A stretch of DNA of 64,000 nucleotides from Candidatus Lachnoclostridium avicola (GCA_019114465.1 DXFM01000003.1:124001-188000); one strand, 5' to 3'; positions 1-8,104 are shown, numbered from the stretch's first letter. Numbers and translations are program-made. Notes: a model not told the origin generated them from the letters alone.

Positions 1-30
1 CTGAAAAAAGAGATCGTCCGGTTTGAGTGA
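1..30 (+). CDS. 3' end of an upstream gene (partial)
   Basis: The first ten codons in frame 1 read LKKEIVRFE followed by TGA. This is compatible with the C-terminus of a plus-strand protein that begins outside the window. An intrinsic terminator about 50 nt downstream (82-107) supports a transcript ending here. Nine residues are too few to name the protein, and frame 3 is also open until 26, so the reading frame is uncertain. Confidence 0.3.
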   Translation: MKKEIVRFE

Positions 31-81
31 CCGGGGGCAGGAAAAAGGTTTGCTGGACGGGAAAACAGGATTGCTGGGGAG

Positions 82-107
82 AGCCGGGCGTTATGTCCGG
101 CTTTTTT
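82..107 (+). terminator. intrinsic terminator
   Basis: AGCCGG (82-87) pairs with CCGGCT (97-102) across a 9-nt loop, followed by a T6 run. It would end the transcript entering from the left edge and insulate it from the transketolase promoter. Confidence 0.75.
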
Positions 108-165
108 CAACAGTTGGGACTTTTTTTGATTTTCACTGACAAAAGGAGAAAAAATATCCTTCTTA

Positions 166-194
166 TAGACAATATCACCAAAATCACGTATAAT
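166..194 (+). promoter_or_regulatory. sigma-A-type promoter of the transketolase operon
   Basis: TAGACA (166-171), a 17-bp spacer and TATAAT (189-194). Transcription would start near 201, giving a leader of about 40 nt before the start codon at 243. Confidence 0.75.
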
Positions 195-242
195 GAAGGG
201 GAATCGGCAAAGAACTAATTTCATAAGAAGAAGGGAATCAGT

Positions 243-1079
243 ATGGAGAAATTGGAACTTCAGAAAATTGCAAACGAAGTGAGAAAAGACATTTTAACCG
301 AGGTCTACCATGCAAAGTCCGGCCATCCGGGCGGCTCCTTATCGGTGGCGGATATCCTGACCTGCCTGTATTTTGAGGAGATGAACGTGGACCCGAAGAA
401 TCCCGGCTGGGCGGACCGCGACCGGCTGGTGCTGTCCAAGGGACATGCCACGCCGGCGCTTTACGCCGTGCTGGCGGAGAAGGGATACTTCCCGAAGGAG
501 GAGTTAAAGACCCTCCGCGCTTTGGGAAGCCGGCTTCAGGGCCATCCCAATATGAATGACACTCCCGGAGTGGATATGACTTCCGGATCTCTGGGACAGG
601 GCGTTTCCGCCGCCGTGGGCATGGCCCTTTCCGCCAAGCTGACGGGGGACTCCTACCGGGTGTACGCGGTTCTGGGAGACGGCGAGCTGGAGGAAGGCCA
701 GGTCTGGGAGGCCATGATGTTTGCCGGCAATAAAGGCCTGGACAATCTGGTAGTTGTGGTGGACAGCAACGGCATTCAGCTGGACGGAACGGTGGAAGAG
801 ATCAACTCTCCCCAGCCCATTGACGAGAAGATGAAGGCCTTCCATCTTCATCCCATTGTGGTGGACGGCCATGACTTTGACCAGCTGCACCGCGCATTTG
901 AGGAGGCAAAGACGGTGAAGGGCTGTCCCACAGCCATCATCGCGAAGACCGTAAAGGGCAAGGGCGTGTCCTACATGGAGAACCAGGTGTCCTGGCACGG
1001 CACGGCCCCCAATCAGGAACAGTACGAGAAGGCAATGGAAGAACTTGAGAAAGCAGGTGAAGCACTGTGTCAGATGTAA
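243..1079 (+). CDS. transketolase, N-terminal (TPP-binding) subunit
   Basis: This 278-residue protein corresponds to the thiamine-diphosphate-binding half of transketolase, which moves two-carbon ketol units between sugar phosphates in the non-oxidative pentose phosphate pathway. Visible hallmarks are the N-terminal HAKSGHPGGSLS stretch, GHATPALYA, and the TPP/Mg motif GDGELEEGQVWEA followed by an N some 30 residues on. In many Clostridia and archaea the enzyme is split into two genes, and here the C-terminal subunit follows with a 13-nt overlap, so the two are translationally coupled. The ATG at 243 has an AG-rich ribosome site (AAGAAGGGA). It is cytoplasmic and should work only as a complex with the downstream product. 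Confidence 0.95.
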   Translation: MEKLELQKIANEVRKDILTEVYHAKSGHPGGSLSVADILTCLYFEEMNVDPKNPGWADRDRLVLSKGHATPALYAVLAEKGYFPKEELKTLRALGSRLQGHPNMNDTPGVDMTSGSLGQGVSAAVGMALSAKLTGDSYRVYAVLGDGELEEGQVWEAMMFAGNKGLDNLVVVVDSNGIQLDGTVEEINSPQPIDEKMKAFHLHPIVVDGHDFDQLHRAFEEAKTVKGCPTAIIAKTVKGKGVSYMENQVSWHGTAPNQEQYEKAMEELEKAGEALCQM

Positions 1080-2011
1080 AGAAGATCGCGACGAGAGACA
1101 GCTACGGCAACGCTCTGGCGGAGCTGGGAAAAGAACATGAAAATTTATATGTGCTGGATGCAGACCTGGCGGCTGCCACCAAGACGGCAACCTTTAAGAA
1201 GGCGTTTCCGGAACGGCATATTGACTGCGGCATCGCCGAGGCCAACATGATCGGCATGGCGGCGGGAATGGCCACCACAGGCAAGATTCCCTTTGTGAGC
1301 ACTTTTGCCATGTTCCTGGCCGGCAGAGGCTTTGAGCAGGTGAGAAACAGCGTGGGCTATCCTCATCTGAACGTGAAGTTCGGGGCCACCCACGCGGGAA
1401 TCTCCGTGGGACCGGACGGAGCCACCCATCAGTGCAACGAGGACATTGCCCTCATGCGCACCATCCCGGGCATGACCATCATCAATCCCTCCGACGATGT
1501 GGAGGCAAGAGCGGCGGTGAAGGCTGCCTACGAGATGAACGGCCCGGTGTACATGCGGTTCGGCCGTCTGGCGGTTCCGGTGATCAACGACAATCCGGAT
1601 TATCACTTTGAGATCGGAAAAGGCGTCACCTTAAAGGACGGCTCCGATGTGACCATCGTGGCCACCGGCCTGGAAGTGGCGGCCAGCCTGGAGGCGGCAA
1701 AGAGCCTGGAGCAGGACGGAATTTCCGCCAGAGTGATTAACATCCACACCATCAAGCCCATCGACGAGGAGCTCCTGGTGAAGGCGGCAAAGGAGACGGG
1801 AAAGATTGTGACCGTGGAAGAGCACTCCATCATCGGAGGACTGGGCGGAGCTGTCTGCGAGGTGCTGGCAGAGCAGGCGCCGGTTCCGGTGAAGCGCTTA
1901 GGCATCCGGGATGAGTTCGGCGAGTCCGGAGTGGCGGAGGAGCTGCTTCACAAGCATGGCCTGGACGGCGAGGGAATTTATAAAGCGGTAAAGGCATGGC
2001 TTGGAAAATAA
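1067..2011 (+). CDS. transketolase, C-terminal subunit
   Basis: The 314-residue second half of a split transketolase. It contains the pyrimidine-binding domain (the conserved Glu region DCGIAEANMIGMAAGMA, then FVSTFAMFLAGRGFEQVR) and the C-terminal transketolase domain (VTVEEHSIIGGLGGAV). It starts with GTG at 1067 inside the end of the upstream subunit (13-nt overlap), with AGGTGA just ahead, and ends at 2011. The pair would interconvert pentose, triose and hexose phosphates, which in anaerobes without an oxidative branch supplies ribose-5-phosphate and erythrose-4-phosphate. Distant relation to DXP synthase exists in this fold, but the size and split arrangement fit transketolase. Confidence 0.95.
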   Translation: MSDVKKIATRDSYGNALAELGKEHENLYVLDADLAAATKTATFKKAFPERHIDCGIAEANMIGMAAGMATTGKIPFVSTFAMFLAGRGFEQVRNSVGYPHLNVKFGATHAGISVGPDGATHQCNEDIALMRTIPGMTIINPSDDVEARAAVKAAYEMNGPVYMRFGRLAVPVINDNPDYHFEIGKGVTLKDGSDVTIVATGLEVAASLEAAKSLEQDGISARVINIHTIKPIDEELLVKAAKETGKIVTVEEHSIIGGLGGAVCEVLAEQAPVPVKRLGIRDEFGESGVAEELLHKHGLDGEGIYKAVKAWLGK

Positions 2012-2042
2012 AGAAATGCGGAATATAGAACGATAAAGAGAA

Positions 2043-2097
2043 GGCCCCGGAGACGGCAGCCGGTCAGAGAGACCAGGCGGCGGTTTCCGGGGTCCTT
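2043..2097. terminator. hairpin between convergent genes (possible bidirectional terminator)
   Basis: A 9-bp stem (2043-2051 with 2086-2094, one G-U pair) encloses a second small hairpin (2062-2065 with 2071-2074). The plus-strand tail is only weakly T-rich and the minus-strand tail reads CTTCTCTTTA. It sits between the convergent transketolase and acetyltransferase genes, where a terminator is expected. Confidence 0.5.
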
Positions 2098-2115
2098 TGC
2101 GCAGGGAAAAATCCG

Positions 2116-2757
2116 TCACATCAGGTTGTAGGAAAAATGTTCCAGGTCCTCCGGCAGGATCAGATCCTTTTTGCTGTCCGCCTCGGTGATGGGCCTTACA
2201 GGGCGGCAGGGATTGCCGAAGGCCAGATAGCCGTCGGGAATGTCCTTGGTGACCACGCTGCCGGCGCCGATGACCACATTGTCTCCAATGTGGACGCCTC
2301 CCAGGACAACAGCGTTGCAGGCGATCCACACGTTGTTTCCAATGTGGATTTCATGGGCGTACTCTGCCATGGTGGTCCGCCCCTCTTCGTCCAGTCCCAT
2401 CCGCTCCTGGGCGATTAAGGGGTGGGTGGTGGCCATGAGAGAGACGTTTGGCCCGAAGCAGACGTTGTTTCCGATGAAAATGCGGGCGTCATCCATGACC
2501 GTCAGATTGAAGTTGGCGAAGAAATTTTCTCCAATAAAGGTGTGGCTGCCGTAGTTGAACTGGATTGGCCCCTGAAAATAGAAGACGGAGCCGACCTGGC
2601 CCAGCATCTGTCTGATCACGTCCCGTCTGGCGGGATCATATTCGTCCATCTGGTTGTAGCGGCGGCACAGCTCATGGGCTTTGTGCTTAATTTCCCCCAG
2701 CTCCCGGCTGCGGGGATCAAACATGTATCCGGCAAATATTTTCTCTTCTTCTGTCAT
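2116..2757 (-). CDS. maltose/galactoside O-acetyltransferase family (LbH hexapeptide)
   Basis: A sugar O-acetyltransferase of the Maa/LacA family, which transfers acetyl from acetyl-CoA to a hydroxyl of maltose, glucose or galactosides. The N-terminal Mac domain (ending near residue 60) is followed by left-handed beta-helix hexapeptide repeats such as IGNNVCFGPNV, IHIGNNVWIACNAVVLGGV and IGDNVVIGAGSVVTKDIP. A catalytic His is seen in MATTHPL. Two in-frame ATGs lie six bases apart. The second (2757) is chosen because GGAGG then sits 9 nt upstream; the first (2763) would leave only 3 nt. The gene is alone between convergent transketolase and divergent marR. The physiological acceptor is unknown; detoxification of non-metabolised sugars is the usual proposal for this family. 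Confidence 0.88.
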   Translation of the reverse strand: MTEEEKIFAGYMFDPRSRELGEIKHKAHELCRRYNQMDEYDPARRDVIRQMLGQVGSVFYFQGPIQFNYGSHTFIGENFFANFNLTVMDDARIFIGNNVCFGPNVSLMATTHPLIAQERMGLDEEGRTTMAEYAHEIHIGNNVWIACNAVVLGGVHIGDNVVIGAGSVVTKDIPDGYLAFGNPCRPVRPITEADSKKDLILPEDLEHFSYNLM

Positions 2758-2856
2758 TGTCATTTACCTCCATGAAACCCACTATAACAGAAAGACAGCT
2801 CCGGCGCAATACGGGCCGGAGAGCTTTCGGGGAGTTTTTCCGTCGAAAACAGGGTG

Positions 2857-2885
2857 TTGACAGAAAAAAAGATGAGTATTATAAT
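2857..2885 (+). promoter_or_regulatory. consensus promoter of the marR operon
   Basis: A perfect TTGACA (2857-2862), 17-bp spacer and TATAAT (2880-2885). It rules out upstream in-frame starts for the MarR gene before about 2892. The AT-rich stretch 2880-2920 that follows is a plausible site for MarR autoregulation, but I do not see a clean palindrome. Confidence 0.85.
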
Positions 2886-2934
2886 AATTAGGATTCAAAT
2901 AATAAGAAAACTAATAAAAGAGAGGAGGTTTTTC

Positions 2935-3363
2935 GTGGAACAGTCATTTCACTACCTGCTCATGGCGGATCAGGCAGTCTTTCAGAAGCGGCTGCTCAAC
3001 GCCCTGAAAAAAGCGTCCCTGACGGCGGGCCAGCCGAAGGTGCTGGATTATCTGAAGGACCATGACGGGGCGGGGCAGAAGGAGATCGCCGCCGCCTGCC
3101 ACATTGAGCCGGCCACTCTCACCTCAGTGTTAAACCGGATGGAGGAGAAGGGGATGATTGAACGGCGGATGCGAAACGGCAACCGCAGGTCCCTCTACGT
3201 CTTCCTCACGGAAAAGGGAAAAGAGCTGTCGGATGTGGTGGAGCGGGAGTTTGACCGGGCGGAAGAGCAGGCCCTGGCGGGATTTTCCCCGGAGGAGCGG
3301 GAGGAATGCCGCCGCATGCTGCGGCGTATCTGTGAAAACCTCACGGAGAATGTGAAGGAGTGA
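2935..3363 (+). CDS. MarR family transcriptional regulator
   Basis: A 142-residue winged-helix regulator. The helix-turn-helix lies around residues 50-75 (KEIAAACHIEPATLTSVLNRM) and is followed by the wing (EKGMIERRMRNGNRRSLYVFLTEKG). MarR proteins act as dimers that usually repress a neighbouring efflux or stress gene and release DNA on binding a small ligand. The GTG start at 2935 is chosen because GAGGAGG lies just upstream (2922-2928), and because the promoter lies inside any longer reading frame. The membrane protein gene follows 5 nt after the stop, so the two probably form one autoregulated operon. Confidence 0.88.
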   Translation: MEQSFHYLLMADQAVFQKRLLNALKKASLTAGQPKVLDYLKDHDGAGQKEIAAACHIEPATLTSVLNRMEEKGMIERRMRNGNRRSLYVFLTEKGKELSDVVEREFDRAEEQALAGFSPEEREECRRMLRRICENLTENVKE

Positions 3364-3368
3364 AGACA

Positions 3369-3917
3369 ATGGAGAAAGCGAAAAGGTACCTGATATTTCT
3401 GATCGGTCTGTTCATCAATTCCATGGGGGTGAGCCTGATCACCAAAGCCAGCCTGGGAACATCGCCGATCTTATCCATCCCCTATGTGCTGAGCCTGAAT
3501 TTTCCCATGACCCTGGGAGAGTTTACCATCCTGTTCAGCATTCTGCTCATCGCCGTCCAGCTGCTGATTCTGAAGAAGAATTTCCGGCCGGAGCACTGGC
3601 TTCAGATTCCCATTTCTGTGGCCTTCGGATATTTCATTGATCTGACGATGGTGATGTTTGGATTTATTCAGCCCGCGGGCTACGGGGAGAACCTGATCTA
3701 TCTGCTGGTGGGATGTGTGGTGCTGGGCTTCGGAGTGTACACGGAGGTGCTGGCAGACGTGTCCATGACGGTGATTGCCGCCGTCCTGGCCCTGATCTTT
3801 TCCCACCGCCTGGAAGGCGTGCGGGAGGGAACGGTAATTGCCGCCCTTCTGGTGGGATTCCTGGCCCGGACGTTCGGGAAAAAACTGGTATTTTTGAGAA
3901 AGCTGCTGCTGGCGTAA
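3369..3917 (+). CDS. YczE/YitT-like integral membrane protein (DUF6198)
   Basis: A 182-residue hydrophobic protein with about five predicted membrane segments. The N-terminal region (INSMGVSLITKASLGTSPIL) resembles the YczE family, whose members are small putative permeases of unknown substrate. The ATG at 3369 is preceded by AAGGAG at 3355-3360 with an 8-nt gap, so the GTG at 3360 is part of the ribosome site and not the start. Being co-transcribed behind a MarR regulator suggests export of, or response to, whatever ligand the regulator senses. No catalytic motif is visible. Confidence 0.75.
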   Translation: MEKAKRYLIFLIGLFINSMGVSLITKASLGTSPILSIPYVLSLNFPMTLGEFTILFSILLIAVQLLILKKNFRPEHWLQIPISVAFGYFIDLTMVMFGFIQPAGYGENLIYLLVGCVVLGFGVYTEVLADVSMTVIAAVLALIFSHRLEGVREGTVIAALLVGFLARTFGKKLVFLRKLLLA

Positions 3918-3925
3918 AACGGCAG

Positions 3926-3969
3926 AAGGCGCAGAAACCTGAATGATCTCAGGTCTCTGCGCCTTTTTT
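3926..3969 (+). terminator. strong intrinsic terminator
   Basis: GGCGCAGA...TCTGCGCC with an inner ACCTGA/TCAGGT extension, then T6 (3964-3969). It ends the marR operon. The stem is preceded by AA on the left, so it may also work weakly on the minus strand for the ROK kinase transcript. Confidence 0.88.
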
Positions 3970-3985
3970 GGTGTGAGCTGTCTGT

Positions 3986-4028
3986 GGTATCGCGAATCGG
4001 ATAGGGGAAGGAACTTTCCCTATCCGAT
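3986..4028. repeat. 43-bp palindromic dispersed repeat, copy 1
   Basis: GGTATCGCGA is followed by arms ATCGGATAGGG and CCCTATCCGAT (an 11-bp inverted repeat around a short loop). The reverse complement matches 52262-52304 at 41 of 43 positions. Here it lies between the marR-operon terminator and the 3' end of the minus-strand ROK kinase gene. See the repeat finding. Confidence 0.8.
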
Positions 4029-4086
4029 CATGGGAAACTTCCAATTGATCCTGCGAGGGAGTACCGTCCTCCGTTTGTCCGAAAAG

Positions 4087-4956
4087 TTACTGGCAGGCGT
4101 CCATGGCCAGCTTGAGAGCTCCCATAATGCCCTGATTGTCGTTTAAGCTGGGAAGAACGATGTAGTTTTCCAGATCGTGAAGTTCCTTAGTGTCCAGGTA
4201 TCCGTTCAGCAGCTTTTCCACCTGGCTGCGGATCATGGGCATGAGCTGTTCCTGGTGCATCACGCCGCCGCCCAGGATGATTTTCTGGGGAGAGAGGATG
4301 AGAATGTAATCCACCAGAGCCTGAGCGATGTAATAGCTCTCAAATTCCCATACCTTCGGGTTGTCCGCCAGATCGTAAGCCTTTTTTCCCCAGCGGTCCT
4401 CGATGGCCGGACCGGCCGCCATTCCTTCCAGGCAGGTGCCGTGAAAAGGACATTTCCCTTTGTAGGTGTCCTCCGGGTGAGGGGTTAAGAGCAGGTGACC
4501 GGCCTCCGGATGAAGCATTCCGTGGAGAAGCTTTCCGTTTGCCAGGACGCCCACGCCCACACCGGTTCCGATGGTGATGTAGATGGCGGTGTCAAGGCCT
4601 CTGGCGCAGCCCCAGGTGGCCTCCCCCAGCATGGAGCCGTTCACATCCGTGTCAAATCCCACCGGAACCTTTAAGATGTCCTGGAGATATCCCACAATGT
4701 TGCAGTTTTTCCAGGCCAGCTTCGGGGTGGTGGTGATGTAGCCGTAGGTGGGAGAGTCACGGTGCACATCAATGGGGCCGAAACAGCCGATGCCCAGGGC
4801 TTTGATATCTTTTCCCTTGAAAAATTCCGCGATGGCGGGAAGGGTCTTGTCCGGTGTCTCTGTGGGGATGGAGATCCGCTCGGTGATCTCCCCGTTCTCA
4901 TTTCCGATGGCGCACACCATTTTGGTGCCGCCGGCTTCCAGTGCTCCAAATTTCAT
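4087..4956 (-). CDS. ROK family sugar kinase (fructokinase-like)
   Basis: A 289-residue ROK kinase. The N-terminus has the phosphate-binding EAGGTKMVCAIG. The middle has GIGCFGPIDV, the catalytic Asp region GFDTDVNGSMLGE, ATP-binding TIGTGVGVGV, and EAGHLLL followed by a zinc-type cluster KCPFHGTCLEG. This matches the fructokinase/GmuE branch, which phosphorylates fructose (or a related hexose) with ATP. The start is the ATG at 4956 with GGAGG 9 nt upstream; a much longer open frame continues upstream but overlaps manA. It lies 32 nt behind manA in one minus-strand operon. Fructose-6-phosphate is the product of both enzymes, so the operon would channel fructose and mannose into glycolysis. 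Confidence 0.9.
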   Translation of the reverse strand: MKFGALEAGGTKMVCAIGNENGEITERISIPTETPDKTLPAIAEFFKGKDIKALGIGCFGPIDVHRDSPTYGYITTTPKLAWKNCNIVGYLQDILKVPVGFDTDVNGSMLGEATWGCARGLDTAIYITIGTGVGVGVLANGKLLHGMLHPEAGHLLLTPHPEDTYKGKCPFHGTCLEGMAAGPAIEDRWGKKAYDLADNPKVWEFESYYIAQALVDYILILSPQKIILGGGVMHQEQLMPMIRSQVEKLLNGYLDTKELHDLENYIVLPSLNDNQGIMGALKLAMDACQ

Positions 4957-4988
4957 ATGCTGATTCCTCCAATTTTTTCTGAATGATC

Positions 4989-5927
4989 CTAGGCCTGCAC
5001 GTGGGAAGTGATCAGGCTGAGGGTTCCGCTTAGCGTGCAGCTGCCGTATCCATTGGGAAGGATGAAATGATCCCCCTTCCGGATGGGATGTCCGTCCGCC
5101 GTTCCCTCTCCCTCCAGCACATCCACGATCAGGAAAGGATAGTCCTGGGACAGGCAGGCAGAAGTCCGGATGTCCCATTTCTCCACGCAGTAGCAGGGAC
5201 AGGAGATGAGGCAGCGGCGGGAAAATCCGTCGCCTTCCGTCTGCTCCCCGCCCACGGGCACATCCCGGTGGGGACAGCGGATCACATCCAGGCTCTTGCC
5301 AATGTGAAGTTCCCTTGGCTTTCCGTCCTGAAGCCGGTCGTAGTCGTAGAGCCGGTAGGTGATGTCGGAGTTCTGCTGGGTCTCCAGGATCAGGGTTCCT
5401 CTGCGGATGGCATGAACCGTTCCCGGCTCGATCTGGAAAAAATCCCCTTTTTTGATGGGCAGAATCCGGATTAAATCGCCCCATCGCTTCTCTGTGACCA
5501 TCTGTCTCAGCTCATCCCTGGTCTTTGCGTTGTGGCCGATGACGATGGTGGCGTCCGGGTCGCAGTCCAGCACATACCAGCATTCTGTTTTGCCCATGGA
5601 ACCATTTTCATGGGTGCGGGCATAGGCGTCGTCGGGATGGACCTGGATGCTTAAATCGTCGCTGGCGTCGATGATTTTCACCAGCAGGGGAAATTGTCCG
5701 GCTCCGTCGGAGCCAAACAGTTCCGGCCGGTTTTTCCACAGCCAGCTTAAGGTCTTTCCGGCACCCGGGCCTTCTTTTATGGCGCAGTCCCCGTGACTGT
5801 GGGCGCTGACCACCCAGGCCTCCCCGGTATGGCCGCCGGGAATGTCGTAGCCGTATTCCGTGCGCAGGCGGGTGCCGCCCCACAGCATCTGCTTGAATAC
5901 GGGCTGCAGGAAAATGATGTCTTTCAT
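4989..5927 (-). CDS. manA: mannose-6-phosphate isomerase, class I
   Basis: A 312-residue cupin enzyme that interconverts mannose-6-phosphate and fructose-6-phosphate. Zinc-ligand motifs are visible: SIQVHPDD (Gln and His) and EPGTVHAIRRG (Glu/His region). The opening FLQPVFKQMLWGGTRL is typical of the short Firmicutes form (about 315 residues). The ATG at 5927 is chosen because AAGGAGA precedes it. The transcript from the promoter at 5947-5975 would begin only about 13 nt upstream, leaving just the ribosome site as leader. It is the first gene of the manA-ROK kinase operon. Confidence 0.93.
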   Translation of the reverse strand: MKDIIFLQPVFKQMLWGGTRLRTEYGYDIPGGHTGEAWVVSAHSHGDCAIKEGPGAGKTLSWLWKNRPELFGSDGAGQFPLLVKIIDASDDLSIQVHPDDAYARTHENGSMGKTECWYVLDCDPDATIVIGHNAKTRDELRQMVTEKRWGDLIRILPIKKGDFFQIEPGTVHAIRRGTLILETQQNSDITYRLYDYDRLQDGKPRELHIGKSLDVIRCPHRDVPVGGEQTEGDGFSRRCLISCPCYCVEKWDIRTSACLSQDYPFLIVDVLEGEGTADGHPIRKGDHFILPNGYGSCTLSGTLSLITSHVQA

Positions 5928-5946
5928 GTGAGGTCTCCTTGAACGT

Positions 5947-5975
5947 ATTATAGTGTAATAAATTATGGTAGGCAA
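5947..5975 (-). promoter_or_regulatory. promoter of manA operon (minus strand)
   Basis: Read on the minus strand: TTGCCT (5975-5970), 17-bp spacer, TATAAT (5952-5947). The -35 region overlaps the last codons of the neighbouring lysR gene. Confidence 0.7.
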
Positions 5976-6880
5976 TGGGAATGATGAAATAATTTATAAT
6001 TTCGTGCTAATTCCAGTAAATAATTCTCAGCATTGGTAAGTGGTCTGTCATTGCGATAAATTATGGCGCTCAGTCGATATATTTTAGGGCTCAACGAGAA
6101 GTATCGAATGGGCAAATTTGGCTGTTGACAGGTACTTGGGATAAAAGAAACTCCCACTTTATTTGCTACCATATTGGAAATAGTAGTCATATGATTTACG
6201 TTGCAGACAGCTTCAAAATTGATGTGGCACAATTTTAAGAAATCCTGGATTGCGTGATTAACAGTGGAATCCCTGCGTGGCAAAATAAAATCGTCAGAGC
6301 CAAAATATTGGGACAGAAGATCTGCTGTTAAAGAGGAGACTCCTTCTAATGCATGGCATGACGGATGTTGCTTTGGAGCAGCAAAAAGGATTTCTTCAGA
6401 ACCTAAAACTTCACCGCTTCCAGGAATATTCTGGAGAGAATTAATAGCAACAAAAGCAAGGTCGATTTTTTTTTCGGCCAACAATTGTTCGGTCGGGACT
6501 AAATTACCCTCAAGCAGTTCTATGCTGGTATCAGGATATCTTTTTTTTAAAATGGGAACTAATTCAGAAATCATAGTAAGAGCCCAGCTGGCAGTAGTGG
6601 CCACGTTAATGTGGCCGGAATTTGTCAGATTGGCGATATCACAGTACAATTTCTTTTTCATATCCAGAATTTTCCTAGCACAGTCCACATATAGTTCGCC
6701 AGCAGGGGTAGGAAGCAATTCTCCTTTTACTCTATGAAATAGAGGTGTTCCCAATTCTTGTTCCAATTTAGATAAATACTGGCTAAGAGATGGCTGGGAT
6801 ACAAACAATTTTTCAGCAGCCTTAGTCATATTTTTCTGGTCGGCTATTTCAACAATATAAGAAATATACCTGGTATCCAA
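5963..6880 (-). CDS. LysR family transcriptional regulator
   Basis: A 305-residue LysR-type regulator. The N-terminal winged HTH reads MTKAAEKLFVSQPSLSQYLS (residues about 18-37) and LEQELGTPLFHR, followed by an inducer-binding domain of two periplasmic-binding-like lobes (from about residue 90). The start is a TTG at 6878-6880 preceded by GGAAGGGG. It is divergent from the ABC transporter operon at 7144, the usual arrangement for a LysR activator and its target. Base composition is clearly AT-richer than manA next door and matches the island up to 15.1 kb. The inducer is unknown; a compound taken up or produced by the adjacent genes is the natural guess. Confidence 0.9.
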   Translation of the reverse strand: MDTRYISYIVEIADQKNMTKAAEKLFVSQPSLSQYLSKLEQELGTPLFHRVKGELLPTPAGELYVDCARKILDMKKKLYCDIANLTNSGHINVATTASWALTMISELVPILKKRYPDTSIELLEGNLVPTEQLLAEKKIDLAFVAINSLQNIPGSGEVLGSEEILFAAPKQHPSCHALEGVSSLTADLLSQYFGSDDFILPRRDSTVNHAIQDFLKLCHINFEAVCNVNHMTTISNMVANKVGVSFIPSTCQQPNLPIRYFSLSPKIYRLSAIIYRNDRPLTNAENYLLELARNYKLFHHSHCLP

Positions 6881-6922
6881 TGAAATCCCCTTCCTTTCAA
6901 AAATGATAGCAACTAAGGTTCA

Positions 6923-6948
6923 ATAATTGCAGCATAGGCAACAATTAT
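6923..6948. promoter_or_regulatory. inverted repeat, candidate LysR operator
   Basis: ATAATTG (6923-6929) and CAATTAT (6942-6948) form a perfect inverted repeat with a 12-bp centre in the region between lysR and the divergent ABC operon. A TATAAT-like box is present at 7005-7010 but lacks a good -35, as expected of an activator-dependent promoter. The assignment is inference. Confidence 0.4.
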
Positions 6949-7143
6949 AAAAACGATAATTACTGTGAATTGGTAAAAGTGCACGTTGTATAGTATGATT
7001 TGTATATAATAATTGTACGGATTGCATATGAGCTGAGAGATAAAGACAGGAGGGGAGTAAAAATATCATATGTAAATCGTATGTATGTAATTCATTATAA
7101 CAAGATATTTTTAAAAATCAACAGATATTTGGGAGGGAGAGAA

Positions 7144-8091
7144 TTGGGGATTTATATTTTAAAACGTATTGCTCAGATGGGAATTATCCTGTTCATAATT
7201 TCTGTATTTACATTCATGCTGATGTCGTTTATACCGGGAGATCCGGTCTACGCCATGATGGGGGAGGAAGTTTCAGAAGAAGAGTATCAGCGGGTATATT
7301 ATGAACTGGAATTGGATAAGCCTGTGATCGTGAGATATTTCAGCTGGCTGAATAAGGCGCTGCACGGCGATCTGGGACAGTCAACGCAGTTTCATAAAGC
7401 AACATCAGAAGTTTTGGGAGAAAGGGTTCCCATTACGATATATCTGGCTTTTTTGGCATTTTTGATTAGTATCCCGCTGGGTATTCTATTTGGTGTTATA
7501 AGCGCCGTGTTCAGAGGAAAAGGGCTGGACAATGTGGTTACTTTGATTGCCAATATTACAGCTTGTCTGCCACAGTTCTGGGTTGGAGTGTTGGTAATGT
7601 ATGTGTTTTCCCTAAAATTGGGCTGGCTGCCATCTTATGGTTTTTCATTCCCATGGGATGGTGATATCATTACCAGCTTAAAGCAGACGGCCATGCCTTT
7701 GTTCTGTCTTTCTTTAGGTGGAATAGCGACGACGACAAGACAGACTCGCTCGAGTATGCTGGAGGTAATCAGACAGGATTATGTGAGAACAGCTAGATCA
7801 AAAGGGCTGAGCCGCAGAAAGGTTATTTTTGTCCATGCACTGAAAAATGGATTAATTCCAGTCATAACGATTTTGGGAATGCGGTTGGGTAGCATGTTGG
7901 GTGGTTCTATGTTTGTGGAATCTGTATTCTCCATTCCCGGAATGGGGTCTTTGTTTGTAAAGGCAATTACGTCCAGGGATATGCCGGTCGTTCAGGCATG
8001 CGTTCTGATCACTGCTCTGGTTGCCTGTATGGTAAATCTTCTTACAGACATTTTATACGCAGTAGTAGATCCAAGGATACGGGTGGAATAA
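7144..8091 (+). CDS. peptide/nickel-type ABC transporter permease (DppB-like)
   Basis: A 315-residue inner-membrane permease of the Dpp/Opp family. The N-terminus has the typical first membrane helix and GDPVYAMMG motif. The BPD_transp_1 domain follows with about five more helices and the ATPase-contacting EAA-type loop (VRTARSKGLSRRKVIFVHALKNGLIPVI, about residues 215-245). The TTG at 7144 is chosen because GGAGGG ends 6 nt upstream. Longer open frames start upstream but would lie in the regulatory region. It heads an operon with the second permease 13 nt downstream, a fused ATPase and a binding lipoprotein. Confidence 0.88.
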   Translation: MGIYILKRIAQMGIILFIISVFTFMLMSFIPGDPVYAMMGEEVSEEEYQRVYYELELDKPVIVRYFSWLNKALHGDLGQSTQFHKATSEVLGERVPITIYLAFLAFLISIPLGILFGVISAVFRGKGLDNVVTLIANITACLPQFWVGVLVMYVFSLKLGWLPSYGFSFPWDGDIITSLKQTAMPLFCLSLGGIATTTRQTRSSMLEVIRQDYVRTARSKGLSRRKVIFVHALKNGLIPVITILGMRLGSMLGGSMFVESVFSIPGMGSLFVKAITSRDMPVVQACVLITALVACMVNLLTDILYAVVDPRIRVE

Positions 8092-8104
8092 GGGGGTAAA
8101 GAGA

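Noticed and set aside
27-218. Small open frame covering the terminator and promoter before transketolase
   Set aside because: No ribosome site at its GTG/ATG, it spans an intrinsic terminator and a good promoter, and its composition is unlike coding sequence.
4957-5484. N-terminal extension of the ROK kinase frame
   Set aside because: It overlaps manA, has no similarity to kinases, and a proper ATG with GGAGG lies at 4956.
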